Source: Opitutales bacterium (GTDB taxonomy: Bacteria > Verrucomicrobiota > Verrucomicrobiia > Opitutales > Coraliomargaritaceae). Taken from it: 47,456 bases of DNA. Within the stretch, counting starts at the first letter, position 1. Each line of letters opens with the position of its first letter. The stretch is taken from contig JANQXM010000071.1 of NCBI GenBank assembly GCA_030729385.1, forward strand, positions 1,698-49,153, read 5' to 3'. A model generated the notes under the pieces. The model saw nothing but the letters and a program-made list of their open reading frames with translations. It was not told the DNA's origin and searched no databases. Of this stretch, positions 17,922 to 28,756 are shown piece by piece. Both the position numbers and the translations under genes were made by a program.

Positions 17922-18911
17922 TTATTCGTCGTCATCCGTTACGATCTTGGTCGCGTCGGATTCGTCGCCGAAGATGCCACCTATGTCACGGTTGATTTTG
18001 CGGCGCTTGTTTTTCTCGTATTCGGCTTGGCCTTGGACGGAGAATCGCGCGAAAGGCACGGCATTGAGGCGTTCTTTGGGAATCGCTTTGCCTGTTACCT
18101 CGCAAACACCATAGCTGCCGTTTTTAATGCGTTGGATGGCTTCTTCGATTTCGTTGAGTGCATCTTGTTCGTTGGAAACAAGGCTCAATGCGAAGTCGCG
18201 GTCGAAGGAATCTGTGGCAGCATCGGCTTGGTGGTTGCCATAGCCAGAGATGTTAGAGTCTTCACGAGAAGAGTGCTTGAGTGTGTCTGAGGTGTGTAGG
18301 TCGAGCTCATCGCGAACGTGCGCGCGGAGATTGAGTAGGAGCTTGTAGAATTTCTTCCACTTGGCTGGAACGTCGTCCTCTTCCAATGGACTCTTCTTCT
18401 TTTCAGCAGGATTGAATCCTAAAATATCTGCGAGTGAAGCGGCACCAAGGACGCGCTTCTCGACTGGGGCGTCGTCTACTTCAACTACCTTCTTTTTGAC
18501 AGGAGCGACCTTCTTGGTAGTAGGCTTTTCTTCTTCCTTCTTCTCCTTCTTCTTTGTCGCCATGAGTGCTACGACATCATCGAGCGAGAAGACGATAGGA
18601 GTGGCTTTTTTGTCGTCGCTATTGAGGGTCACTCCAGAGCGAACGACGACAGCTTTAGCTGTTGGTTTCGACGCTTCTTCTTTTGCTGCTGTCTTAGGCG
18701 CATTTTTAGCGGCGACCTTTTTGACAGTCTTCTTTGCAACGACTTTTTTAACAGCTGTCTTTTTTACCGGTTTTGCATCGGCGACTTTTTTAACGGTCTT
18801 TTTAGTCGCGACCTTTTTGGTAGCGACCTTTTTGACTGCGTTCTTAGCGACGACTTTCTTGGCGGTGGTTTTTTTGGCAGCTTTCTTCACGGTTGTCTTT
18901 TTCTTAGTCAT
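17922..18911 (-). CDS. DksA/TraR-family protein with a histone-like Lys/Ala tail and degenerate zinc finger
   Basis: The 329-residue protein has two parts. Residues 1-90 are Lys/Ala/Val/Thr-rich repeats (KKVATKKVATKKTVKK style), resembling histone H1 tails and likely to bind DNA or RNA. Residues about 180-310 form a DksA/TraR-like coiled coil and zinc-finger region ending in YGVCEVTGKAIPKERLNAVPF. The consensus four cysteines are reduced to one: C270 remains, while the other positions are T273, S291 and G294. It lies between ileS and lspA. DksA-type proteins bind the RNA polymerase secondary channel. Whether this one still does so, or acts as a nucleoid protein, is unknown. Confidence 0.85.
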   Translation of the reverse strand: MTKKKTTVKKAAKKTTAKKVVAKNAVKKVATKKVATKKTVKKVADAKPVKKTAVKKVVAKKTVKKVAAKNAPKTAAKEEASKPTAKAVVVRSGVTLNSDDKKATPIVFSLDDVVALMATKKKEKKEEEKPTTKKVAPVKKKVVEVDDAPVEKRVLGAASLADILGFNPAEKKKSPLEEDDVPAKWKKFYKLLLNLRAHVRDELDLHTSDTLKHSSREDSNISGYGNHQADAATDSFDRDFALSLVSNEQDALNEIEEAIQRIKNGSYGVCEVTGKAIPKERLNAVPFARFSVQGQAEYEKNKRRKINRDIGGIFGDESDATKIVTDDDE

Positions 18912-18934
18912 TTCGAGTGAAAGGGGATTGGGGA

Positions 18935-21763
18935 TTAAATGGTTGTTTGTTGAATTTGTTTAAGTGCTTCCGCGCAGCGTGGTGATACGGGACCCCACTC
19001 TTCGGTTTCGACGAGTGCTTCAACCCAACGCCAACTGCGTGGGCAGCGGACGCCGTCTGCGTGTGCCACTTCGATGTTCATTTCAGTGGCTTCAGCGGAT
19101 TGTTGGAGAGTGACCTGCGAAAGAATGAAGAGTTCCGGCAAATCGGACTCGTATTTCTGGAGTAGGGCAAAGGTCTGGTCGTTGGGCGTGCCAGTGATCA
19201 CGGCTTTGGCGTCAAGGCTTTGGCCGATGGTCTTCTTTTGGCGCAATTCTTCGAGGCGATCATTTAAGTGCTCGGAGAGGAATTTGCGAAGCGCGCGGAT
19301 GTCGGCCGCGATTTCTGGGTTGTCCCAAGCTTCATCGACATAAGGCCAGTCCTCAAGAGTGATTGGCTTGTCGCAGAAGTCAGTGTCGTTGGTCGCAAAG
19401 CTCCATGCTTCATCTGCGGTGTGCGGGATGAGGGGCGCGACGAGGCGAGTGAAGACGCTGAAGATGATCGCTATCGCAGTCTGTGAAGAGCGGCGGAGTG
19501 GATCGTTGGGCGCAGCCGTGTAGAGGCGGTCCTTCAGAATGTCGTGATAAGTGGACGAAAGTGTGTTGGCTACAAAGGGGTCGATGAACTCCTTGAATGC
19601 GCGGTGGAACTCGTAAGCCTCGTAGGCTTCGGTGACGTTGCGCACGAGCTGTGCGAGCTCGTTGAGCGCCCACATGTCGACCGGGTGTAGCTGATCGAGC
19701 GGCACGGCGTCGGTCGCTGGATTGAAATCGTGGAGACTGCCGACTTGGTAGCGCAATGTGTTGCGCCAGTTGCGGTAGTTGTTGGCCACGTTCTTGACGA
19801 TTTTGTCGGAAACAGGCACGTCATTGCGGTAGTCTTGTGAGCAGATCCACAGGCGCACGATATCGGCACCGTAAAGTTTGATCCACTCGGGAAGTGGGCG
19901 GGCAGCGCCGTCGCTCTTGGAGAGCTTGGTGCCGTCTTCCTTCACGATGAAGCCGTGAGTGAGGAGATTCTTGTAAGGCGCGGCCTTGTCGGCGATGACG
20001 GATGTCCAGAGCGAGCTTTGGAACCAACCGCGGTGTTGATCGCTACCTTCGAGGTAGAGGTCGGCAGGCCAGCTGAGGTTCGGGCGCTTTTGAAGAACGG
20101 CACGGTGGCTACTGCCAGAGTCGATCCACACGTCGAGCGTGTCGGAGCCGCACTTCAGTTTATCCGGAGTGGGCCAACCTTCGGGAAGGCTGATGCCGTC
20201 AAGGATCTCAGAAGCGGTTTGCTTGAACCAGAGATTGGTGCCGTCGACGGCGACCTTCTTGGAAATTTCACGAATGACATCGGCGTCGATGTAGGCTCCG
20301 CCGTCTTCATCGTAGAAGGCAGGGATCGGCACGCCCCATGTGCGTTGGCGGCTGATGCACCAGTCTGGGCGGTTTTCGACAGCCGCACGGATACGGTTTT
20401 TGCCCCATGATGGGATAAAGTTGACGTCTTCGATGGCTTTGAGCGCGAGTTGGCGGTCGCCATTCTTATCCAGAGCGATGAACCACTGGTCCATGGCACG
20501 GAAGACAACGGGTGTTTTCGAGCGCCAGCAGTGCGGATAGCTGTGCTCAATCTTGCGCTTGCCGATGAGTGAACCGTTTTGGGCAATGATTTTGAGCACG
20601 CCGAGCGTGGCAGGCGAGGGCTTGCCGCCATCGTCCAATACAGAGAGTCCAACCAGATCGGCAGGCACTTGGCCGTCGTCGACGTAGCAACCGGCATCAT
20701 CGAGCGGGCAATAGACTTCAAGGCCGTTGTTGATGCCGGTGATATAGTCGTCCAGACCGTGACCGGGAGCGGTGTGCACACAGCCTGTGCCGCTTTCGGT
20801 GGTCACGTAGTCAGCCAAAAGGATCGGGCTGGCACGGTCGATAAATGGGTGACGGGCTTCGAGGCCTTCGAGTTGTGCGCCAAGGTAGGTGCTGATCGTT
20901 TCAACACCTTCGAGCGAGCATTCGCTGACGACTGTGTCGAGCAGGGCTGTAGCCACGATGAGAGTGCCTTGATTGCTCTTAACCGCGCTGTATTCGATCT
21001 TTGGATGCACGGACACTGCGAGATTGGCAGGGAGCGTCCAAGGAGTCGTCGTCCAGATGAGGACCGAGGCTTCGTCTTCGAGGGCTAGCTTACTGCGGGC
21101 TGCTTCCGACAGTGGGAGTTTTACGAAAACAGAGATGCTCTTGTGGTCGCGATACTCGATTTCAGCTTCGGCGAGTGCTGTGGCGCAAGGAATTGACCAG
21201 TAAACAGGCTTTTTCGAGCGATAAACGAGGCCTTGTTCGACAAATTTAGCAAAAGTTTCGAGCTCTGCGGCTTCGTATTCAGGATGAATAGTCCAGTATT
21301 CGTTATCCCAATCAGCGAGCACGCCAAGGCGTTGAAATTGCTCGGTTTGGATTTCGCGATACTTATTGGCGAATTTGGCGCAAGCTTCACGCACTTCGAG
21401 AGGCGTGTAGTCGGTGCGACCAGCGTCTTGCAGCTCGCGGGAAACTTTGTGCTCGATCGGTAGGCCATGACTGTCCCAACCTGGGATGTAAGGGGCGTTG
21501 TAGCCCTGCATCCATTTGAAGCGTAAGATCGTGTCTTTCAACGTCTTATTGAGCGCGTGGCCGAGGTGAAGGTCGCCGTTTGTGAACGGAGGGCCGTCGT
21601 GTAAAATGAAGCTAGGACCAGCCGCGTTTTTAGCCTGAATTTGCTCGTAGAGACCGAGTTTTTTCCAGTGATCGATGCGTGCGGGCTCTCGTTCAACCAT
21701 GTTGCCCCGCATAGGGAAATTGGTTTGTGGAAGGTTGAGCGTGTCTTTGAGGTCTTGGGCCAT
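18935..21763 (-). CDS. ileS: Isoleucyl-tRNA synthetase
   Basis: The 942-residue protein has the class-I signatures: GDLHLGHALNK with HLGH at 66-69, GWDSHGLPIEHKV, and the KMSKS-type loop DGTKLSKSDG. An editing CP1 domain lies between (TTTPWTLPANLAVSV). It charges tRNA-Ile with isoleucine and edits valine. At the C-terminus the usual CxRC...CPRC zinc ribbon is reduced to VRCPRSWRW and VSPRCAEAL, so two of four cysteines are serine. The gene ends 23 bases before the DksA-like gene starts on the same strand. Length is typical for bacterial IleRS. Confidence 0.97.
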   Translation of the reverse strand: MAQDLKDTLNLPQTNFPMRGNMVEREPARIDHWKKLGLYEQIQAKNAAGPSFILHDGPPFTNGDLHLGHALNKTLKDTILRFKWMQGYNAPYIPGWDSHGLPIEHKVSRELQDAGRTDYTPLEVREACAKFANKYREIQTEQFQRLGVLADWDNEYWTIHPEYEAAELETFAKFVEQGLVYRSKKPVYWSIPCATALAEAEIEYRDHKSISVFVKLPLSEAARSKLALEDEASVLIWTTTPWTLPANLAVSVHPKIEYSAVKSNQGTLIVATALLDTVVSECSLEGVETISTYLGAQLEGLEARHPFIDRASPILLADYVTTESGTGCVHTAPGHGLDDYITGINNGLEVYCPLDDAGCYVDDGQVPADLVGLSVLDDGGKPSPATLGVLKIIAQNGSLIGKRKIEHSYPHCWRSKTPVVFRAMDQWFIALDKNGDRQLALKAIEDVNFIPSWGKNRIRAAVENRPDWCISRQRTWGVPIPAFYDEDGGAYIDADVIREISKKVAVDGTNLWFKQTASEILDGISLPEGWPTPDKLKCGSDTLDVWIDSGSSHRAVLQKRPNLSWPADLYLEGSDQHRGWFQSSLWTSVIADKAAPYKNLLTHGFIVKEDGTKLSKSDGAARPLPEWIKLYGADIVRLWICSQDYRNDVPVSDKIVKNVANNYRNWRNTLRYQVGSLHDFNPATDAVPLDQLHPVDMWALNELAQLVRNVTEAYEAYEFHRAFKEFIDPFVANTLSSTYHDILKDRLYTAAPNDPLRRSSQTAIAIIFSVFTRLVAPLIPHTADEAWSFATNDTDFCDKPITLEDWPYVDEAWDNPEIAADIRALRKFLSEHLNDRLEELRQKKTIGQSLDAKAVITGTPNDQTFALLQKYESDLPELFILSQVTLQQSAEATEMNIEVAHADGVRCPRSWRWVEALVETEEWGPVSPRCAEALKQIQQTTI

Positions 21764-21915
21764 GGTTTTAGAGCCTAGGGCTGATAAAAGCGCGGCAGTG
21801 TGGTTTTTTGGTTTACCAAGTCAAGCACTCAGAATTTTCTCGCAGATACGAGGCTTTGCTCCTTCTTAGGGCTGACCCTCTCGGCACGTCAATCGTCGCC
21901 TGATTGTAGATTTTC

Positions 21916-22920
21916 ATGACACTCGCACTGATCAGTATACCGTATCCCGACCTCGCGCTTTTGTGGCTTGTGCTGCTCTTGGTGCTGGGTCTTGCGGCTT
22001 TGGCCTTTGGCGGGGACTGGCTAACTGCGGGTGCAGCGACGGTTTCGGTGAATTTGAAGATCAATCCGGTCGTCGTCGGTCTCACGATTGTGTCGATCGC
22101 CACGTCGATGCCTGAAATGATGACCTCGCTCTTGGCCGCCAAAGACAGTCCCGGATTGGCTCTTGGCAATATTCTCGGCAGCAATGTGGCCAATATCGGC
22201 CTGATTTTGGGCGTGACTGCCATCATTGCGCCGCTCGCAGTGCAGATGCGTCTGATTCGGCGTGAGGTGCCTATCCTGATTGGTGTCACTGTGCTATTCA
22301 GTATATTTGCCATCGGAGGCTTTTCCCGCATCGAGGGCATCATTATGCTGGGAATCATGGTTGTTTACCTGATTTACGTCGTCCGTGGTGCGAAGGATGA
22401 GTCGGCTGAGGTGGCAAATGAGTTTACCGAAGAGATCCAGGGAAATGCCGGGCGCCCGACCTCATTAGGCTTAGGCTTGATTGTTTTAGGCGGAGTGCTT
22501 CTGGCGCTGGGTGCAGATATATTAGTCGGTAGTAGTGTCGAGCTCGCTGGTCGCATGGGGGTGAGTGATACCTTGATCGGTTTGACCATCGTTGCGCTAG
22601 GCACAAGCTTGCCCGAGTTGGCGGCTTCCATTGCTGCCGCACGTTCTGGTCATGTGGACATCTGCGCGGGTAATATTGTTGGTTCCAATCTCTTTAACAT
22701 CCTTCTCATTGGCGGTGGAGTGGCGACGATCATTCCGATCCCGGTGGCGACCTCCTTGTTCTATGTTGAGTTCCCTGCGCTGATTGCGCTGACAGCGTTC
22801 CTACTGTGGATCTTTAAAAGTGGTCATACCGTATCTCGCAAAGAAGGTGTGTTCTTGATTTTCCTTTACGTGGCGATTCTCTCGGTTTCTTCACTTTCTC
22901 AGCTTGGGTATCTCTTCTAG
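21916..22920 (+). CDS. CaCA-family sodium/calcium exchanger (YrbG-like)
   Basis: The 334-residue membrane protein shows about ten hydrophobic segments in two inverted halves. Each half has a CaCA alpha repeat: [12 protein letters not shown] in the first and [13 protein letters not shown] in the second, each followed by GNILGSN/GNIVGSN. Proteins of this family exchange Na+ or H+ for Ca2+ across the inner membrane. A polar central loop (residues about 155-175, [14 protein letters not shown]) separates the halves. It is transcribed divergently from ileS (152-base gap) and ends 40 bases before gpmI, with which it may share a transcript. Confidence 0.9.
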   Translation: MTLALISIPYPDLALLWLVLLLVLGLAALAFGGDWLTAGAATVSVNLKINPVVVGLTIVSIATSMPEMMTSLLAAKDSPGLALGNILGSNVANIGLILGVTAIIAPLAVQMRLIRREVPILIGVTVLFSIFAIGGFSRIEGIIMLGIMVVYLIYVVRGAKDESAEVANEFTEEIQGNAGRPTSLGLGLIVLGGVLLALGADILVGSSVELAGRMGVSDTLIGLTIVALGTSLPELAASIAAARSGHVDICAGNIVGSNLFNILLIGGGVATIIPIPVATSLFYVEFPALIALTAFLLWIFKSGHTVSRKEGVFLIFLYVAILSVSSLSQLGYLF

Positions 22921-22960
22921 TCCATGCCTAAGCGGTCATAGCTAATTTCTAATACAAAAC

Positions 22961-24538
<1,578 letters not shown>

Positions 24539-24572
24539 CGAGATACGAGTTTCGCTTTTCGAGATAATTTAC

Positions 24573-24606
24573 AAAGCCCCGCAGCTAAGTGCTCGCGGGG
24601 CTTTTT
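24573..24606 (+). terminator. Rho-independent terminator after gpmI
   Basis: AAAGCCCCGC (24573-24582) pairs with GCGGGGCTTT (24595-24604) around a 12-base loop, followed by a T run to 24606. Confidence 0.9.
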
Positions 24607-24694
24607 GTATTCACGCTAAATGAACCTTGTGCATGGTATGTGCAGAACGTAGTATTTAGCAGTGGTTCTATGAGATAAGAACTCCAGTAGTTAG

Positions 24695-25921
24695 ATGAAA
24701 GAAGCCAAATTACATCCTGAAGAAGAAGCTCGCCTCTGCTTATTGCGAGAACTGGGTATTCTAGATACTGCTGCAGAGAAAGAATACGATGACTTGGTTT
24801 CTCTAGTGGCATCCATTTGTGATGTGCCGATAGCGCTTGTTTCATTGGTCGACGAATCGCGACAGTGGTTCAAGGCGAAGGTCGGTTTGGATGCGGATGA
24901 AACACCGCGGGCATATTCATTTTGTGCGCACGGCATCCTTGGTAGTGATATTCTAGAGATCTCAAATGCGCTAGAAGATGATCGCTTTGTGGATAATCCA
25001 TTGGTCACTGGAGCGCCTGGAATTCGGTTTTATGCGGGTGCGCCATTGGTCACGGAGAGCGGATTGCCGTTGGGTTCGTTATGCGTGATTGATGTTGAAC
25101 CGCGTAAATTGACTCAATTGCAGCGACAGGCGCTGAAAGTATTATCGAATCAAGTGTCGACTCTTCTGGAGTTGCGTTTGGCGAATCAGAAGTTGGCTAA
25201 AAGTAATGATGATTTAGATGACATCAATCGGCGCTTAAACGAATTTTTCCGTATTGTATCTCATGACTTACGTTCTCCTTTTAACGGTCTGATCGGTGTT
25301 ACTGAATTATTGAAGACCGAGCTTGAGTCGTTATCTGTTGCCGAGGTTCGTGAGCTTGTTTCGGCGCTACATAAGTCGTCCGCAGAGACCTTCATTATGC
25401 TGGAAAAGTTAATGGATTGGTCGAAGTTCGAAGTTGGTAGCATGTCCTATATGCCTGTAACAGTGCAGGTCAGAGAGCTCGCGGAGAACGCGGTAGGGAT
25501 ATTGGCAGCAAGTCTTAAGGAGAAGCGCATCGAATTTACCATTGATATTGACCCCGATGTGAGCGTGTTGGCAGATGCTACCATGCTCGCTACGATTATT
25601 CGAAATTTAGCTAGCAACGCACTGAAATTTACGCCCAATGGGGGCTCGATTCGTATTATTGCTCAGCAAGAGCATACAGCGCATGTATGGATTTCTGTCG
25701 TCGATAGTGGGGTGGGCATGACGACCTCAGTATTAGAGATGGTCCGGTCGAATGTTTCCCCTTCAAGTGAGCGTGGCACTGATGGGGAGCAAGGACACGG
25801 ACTAGGCCTTCAACTCGTGCATCAGTTCTTGGCTGAACACGGTTCTGAATTGGAAGTGGAATCCGATGTCGGAAAAGGCTCTGTATTTCGCTTTAAATTG
25901 CCGTTATCAAACGCAGGGTAA
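24695..25921 (+). CDS. GAF-domain sensor histidine kinase
   Basis: The 408-residue protein has a GAF domain at about 30-155 (VPIALVSLVDESRQWF, YAGAPLVTESGLPLGSLCVID), a short coiled coil at about 160-185, a HisKA helix with phospho-acceptor H190 in RIVSHDLRSPFNG, and a HATPase_c domain (about 265-405). N-box NLASNALKFTP, G1 VVDSGVGM and G2 GHGLGLQLV are visible. There is no transmembrane segment or signal peptide, so it should be cytosolic and sense an internal signal through the GAF domain. No response regulator is adjacent, so it is an orphan kinase here. It follows the gpmI terminator and is convergent with the sulfatase gene. Confidence 0.9.
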   Translation: MKEAKLHPEEEARLCLLRELGILDTAAEKEYDDLVSLVASICDVPIALVSLVDESRQWFKAKVGLDADETPRAYSFCAHGILGSDILEISNALEDDRFVDNPLVTGAPGIRFYAGAPLVTESGLPLGSLCVIDVEPRKLTQLQRQALKVLSNQVSTLLELRLANQKLAKSNDDLDDINRRLNEFFRIVSHDLRSPFNGLIGVTELLKTELESLSVAEVRELVSALHKSSAETFIMLEKLMDWSKFEVGSMSYMPVTVQVRELAENAVGILAASLKEKRIEFTIDIDPDVSVLADATMLATIIRNLASNALKFTPNGGSIRIIAQQEHTAHVWISVVDSGVGMTTSVLEMVRSNVSPSSERGTDGEQGHGLGLQLVHQFLAEHGSELEVESDVGKGSVFRFKLPLSNAG

Positions 25922-25938
25922 TTGCATCACTCGAGTCG

Positions 25939-27378
25939 CTATTTTCGAGATGCCTTGCCGCCCTTGCCCTTTCCCAGCTGTGGAGTCGAGGGCTTGGCAG
26001 GATCGTAGTCTGGATTAATGTCTGGGATCTGCGCATCCACATCGGCGAGATATTGCTCGAGCTGCTTGAGCAGTCCAGCTGTCTTCTCGGGGAATTGCTC
26101 GGAGAGGTCTTTGCTTTCGCCGATGTCTTTCGATAGGTCGAAGAGTTTCACTTTGCCGTCTTCATACCATTTGATGAGTTTGTAGTCGCCCAGTAGGATG
26201 GCGGAGTGAGGTGTGTCGGCTTGATAGTGCGGGAAGTGGAAGATCAGTGCTTCGCGCGGGCGTTGGACCTGACCTTTGCCGCTATGTAGAATTGCAGTCA
26301 TGTCGCCACCTTCAACGCCATCGGGAAGTGCTTGCTTGACGCCCGCAAGAGCGCAGAAAGTGGGGAAGAGGTCGAAGCCCACGACGCGACTAGAGGAGTA
26401 AATGTCGGCTGGGATATTGGGGCCGCGTATAATGAGTGGGATGCGTATGCCGCCTTCGTAGACGGAGCCCTTGCCTGAGTTCAGTGGGCGTGTGTTTGTG
26501 GAGTTCTTTCTTCTGTCACGTTTTCCGCCAGCAGTGCCGCCATTGTCCGACATGAAGATAAGATAAGTGTTTTCTCTAATGCCGAGTGCATCAATTTTTT
26601 CCATAATCAGGCCAAGGCCTTGGTCTACGTGTTCCGCCATGGCACTGCGTTGCACTTGCCTATCATCGGTGCTTTTCCCCATGAGCTTAGCGTATTTCTG
26701 CAGCATCTCCGGAGTAGAGTTTTCCGGGTAGTGCAGCCCGTTGTGTGAAAGTTGTATGAAGAAGGGGGTGCCGGCTTTAGTATGCTTTTCCATGAAAGCA
26801 CTGGCGCGTTCAGTTATGCCGAAGATGTCGACAGGGTTGGGCGCTATGTGGCGGGCGGCATCTTGGTTGCCGGTGTTGCCGTCTGATTCGTCGTAACCAT
26901 GCTCCTCGGGTCCGCCTCCGCTGAGGTGCCATTTTCCATAGTGAGCAGTGGCGTAACCGGCTCCTTTAAGCATTTCCGCGATGGTGGTTTCGCTTGAAGA
27001 AATGTCCCTGCGTATAGGTTTAGGGATGAGCGGGTAGTTGTCTCGCGTGGTGACTGCGGGGCCTGCCTTTGTCCAGTGCAGTTGTGCCGGGCTTTTTCCA
27101 GTTTGTAGGCTGATTCGAGTGGGAGCGCAAACCGACGAGGGGGCGTAGGCGTCGGAGAAGATGATGCCTTCGCTGGCAAGTTTTTCGAGGTTGGGTGTCT
27201 GGATGTATTGGCTTTTCGAATACGGGATGTCGGGGTGCATTTGCACGGAAGTCTCCGTCCAGTCCTGATCGTCGGTTAGGATGAAGATGAAGTTGGGCTG
27301 GGCGTAGCCAGCTGAGTGTCCGAAGATGAGGATGCTAAGAATAAATAGAATGCGGCGGTCAGTCATACTAACTGACAT
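25939..27378 (-). CDS. Secreted formylglycine-dependent sulfatase
   Basis: The 479-residue protein starts with a signal peptide (hydrophobic core about 10-25, ending GYAQ). An alternative ATG lies four codons later. Metal ligands DD at 36-37 sit in ILTDDQDW. The sulfatase signature is C84-A-P-T-R88, where the cysteine is converted to formylglycine by a maturase. A downstream GKWHLSGGGPEEHGYDES segment carries the conserved Lys and His. Sulfatases of this type remove sulfate esters from polysaccharides in the periplasm or outside the cell, common in marine Verrucomicrobiota. The C-terminus is Lys/Gly-rich (GKGKGGKASRK). No formylglycine maturase is in the window. Confidence 0.92.
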   Translation of the reverse strand: MSVSMTDRRILFILSILIFGHSAGYAQPNFIFILTDDQDWTETSVQMHPDIPYSKSQYIQTPNLEKLASEGIIFSDAYAPSSVCAPTRISLQTGKSPAQLHWTKAGPAVTTRDNYPLIPKPIRRDISSSETTIAEMLKGAGYATAHYGKWHLSGGGPEEHGYDESDGNTGNQDAARHIAPNPVDIFGITERASAFMEKHTKAGTPFFIQLSHNGLHYPENSTPEMLQKYAKLMGKSTDDRQVQRSAMAEHVDQGLGLIMEKIDALGIRENTYLIFMSDNGGTAGGKRDRRKNSTNTRPLNSGKGSVYEGGIRIPLIIRGPNIPADIYSSSRVVGFDLFPTFCALAGVKQALPDGVEGGDMTAILHSGKGQVQRPREALIFHFPHYQADTPHSAILLGDYKLIKWYEDGKVKLFDLSKDIGESKDLSEQFPEKTAGLLKQLEQYLADVDAQIPDINPDYDPAKPSTPQLGKGKGGKASRK

Positions 27379-27447
27379 AGTTCATTATCCTAGAAAGTTG
27401 CAGGAAACTGCAGATCTTGTCCTCTCTGAGTCGTTGCTTTGGGCTTG

Positions 27448-28536
27448 TTACTCCGCTCCAGCTTCGCGCCAGAGGTTTTCGATCAACTCTGCGCCGATAC
27501 CGTCGGTGGTGACGGCGGTGCCGAGGTGAGTCATGGTCACAAAACGTAGGTGTCCGCTGCGGTTCTTCTTGTCGCGCTGCATCGCGGCCATGAGATCGAC
27601 GACCTTGAGTGGTTCGTCGATCTGTGTGGGCAGCTTGAATTGCTCAATGATGCGTTGCACGTGCGCGACATCGCCAGCAGGTATTTGTTCGAGATGAACC
27701 GAGAGCTGAGTGGCTAGTTTGAGCCCGATCGCGACGGCTTCACCGTGGAGGTAGGTGCCGTAGCCCGCGACATTTTCGATCGCATGGGCAAAGGTGTGTC
27801 CGAGGTTGAGCAATGCGCGACCTCCGGAAGCAGCGGTTTCCTTTTCATCGTCCGCGACAACTTGTGCTTTGATTTCGCAACAGCGGCGGATGACTGCAGG
27901 GAGTTCCTCGGAGCTGGCATCGAGGCCATCCAGTGCTTCCAGATTACTCAGGAGTTTGGCATCAGCGAGCATGCCGTATTTGATCACTTCGGCCATGCCA
28001 GCGGCGAACTCACGCGGCGGCAGTGTTTGTAAAAGTGCTGCATCGATATAGACGGCTTTCGGCTGCCAGAATGCACCAACGAGATTTTTACCTTCCGGTA
28101 GATTGATGCCGGTTTTGCCGCCGACCGAGCTGTCCACCATGGAGAGCAGGGTGGTGGGGATTTGGTAAAAATCGATGCCGCGCAGATAGCTCGCTGCCAC
28201 ATAGCCGGCGAGGTCGCCAATTACGCCACCGCCGAAAGCGAAGAGTGCGCAGTCGCGGTTGGCGGCTTGACTTGCGAGAAAGCTCAATGCCTGGCTGAAG
28301 AATTCGACCGACTTCGTTGGCTCGCCGGAAGGCAAAGACAAGATTTCGTTATCGTGAAAGCCCGCCTGTGCCAAATAACTAGGGTGTGCATGGAGCACAC
28401 GTGCATCACTGATCACGCGGATGCTGCGCTTGGCGGCGCGTAGTTGGCTGACCTCGGCCTTCAGTGCGGTCGCACTTTCATTGAAGTGTATCGGATAAGA
28501 GCGGTCTGCGAGGGCAACGGTGAGCGGGGCGGTCAT
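27448..28536 (-). CDS. aroB: 3-dehydroquinate synthase
   Basis: The 362-residue protein has the AroB motifs: a nucleotide-binding GGGVIGDLAGYVAASYLRG segment, IPTTLLSMVDSSVGGKTGIN and a zinc-binding LNLGHTFAHAIE. It converts DAHP to 3-dehydroquinate in the shikimate pathway, using NAD+ and a divalent metal. It is encoded on the same strand as ftsY but separated from it by 220 bases of repeat-bearing DNA, so it probably has its own promoter. Length is typical of AroB. Confidence 0.96.
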   Translation of the reverse strand: MTAPLTVALADRSYPIHFNESATALKAEVSQLRAAKRSIRVISDARVLHAHPSYLAQAGFHDNEILSLPSGEPTKSVEFFSQALSFLASQAANRDCALFAFGGGVIGDLAGYVAASYLRGIDFYQIPTTLLSMVDSSVGGKTGINLPEGKNLVGAFWQPKAVYIDAALLQTLPPREFAAGMAEVIKYGMLADAKLLSNLEALDGLDASSEELPAVIRRCCEIKAQVVADDEKETAASGGRALLNLGHTFAHAIENVAGYGTYLHGEAVAIGLKLATQLSVHLEQIPAGDVAHVQRIIEQFKLPTQIDEPLKVVDLMAAMQRDKKNRSGHLRFVTMTHLGTAVTTDGIGAELIENLWREAGAE

Positions 28537-28678
28537 TTTGAAAAAGGCTGAAATACTGAAATGCTGAAAACTGAAAGGACTTACTATCTCAAAGCTAAAA
28601 CAGATTCGGTGACGCTCTGCAAGGCAGCTGTCTTAAAATTGGCGTGTGTGCCCGTGGGGTGGAATCTTTGGCTATGAA

Positions 28679-28749
28679 CACGGCAGGGGGCTGCCGTGGC
28701 TACAACTTCAGTTTTAAGCTGATGGCGGACGTGTGAAACGCGTTCCTCC
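28679..28749. repeat. Two REP-like palindromes between aroB and ftsY
   Basis: First unit, minus orientation: GTAGC then CACGGCAG-CCCC-CTGCCGTG (28679-28703), closely matching the copy at 11187-11210. Second unit, minus orientation: GGAG (complement of CTCC at 28746-28749) then an imperfect palindrome GAACGCGTTTCACACGTCC (28727-28745). It is related to the palindrome at 37907-37929. Confidence 0.7.
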
Positions 28750-28756
28750 AGCGTGG

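Noticed and set aside
18361-18963. A 200-residue plus-strand open frame opposite the DksA-like gene
   Set aside because: The Phe/Thr-rich sequence is the antisense of the Lys-rich tail and has no protein-like pattern.
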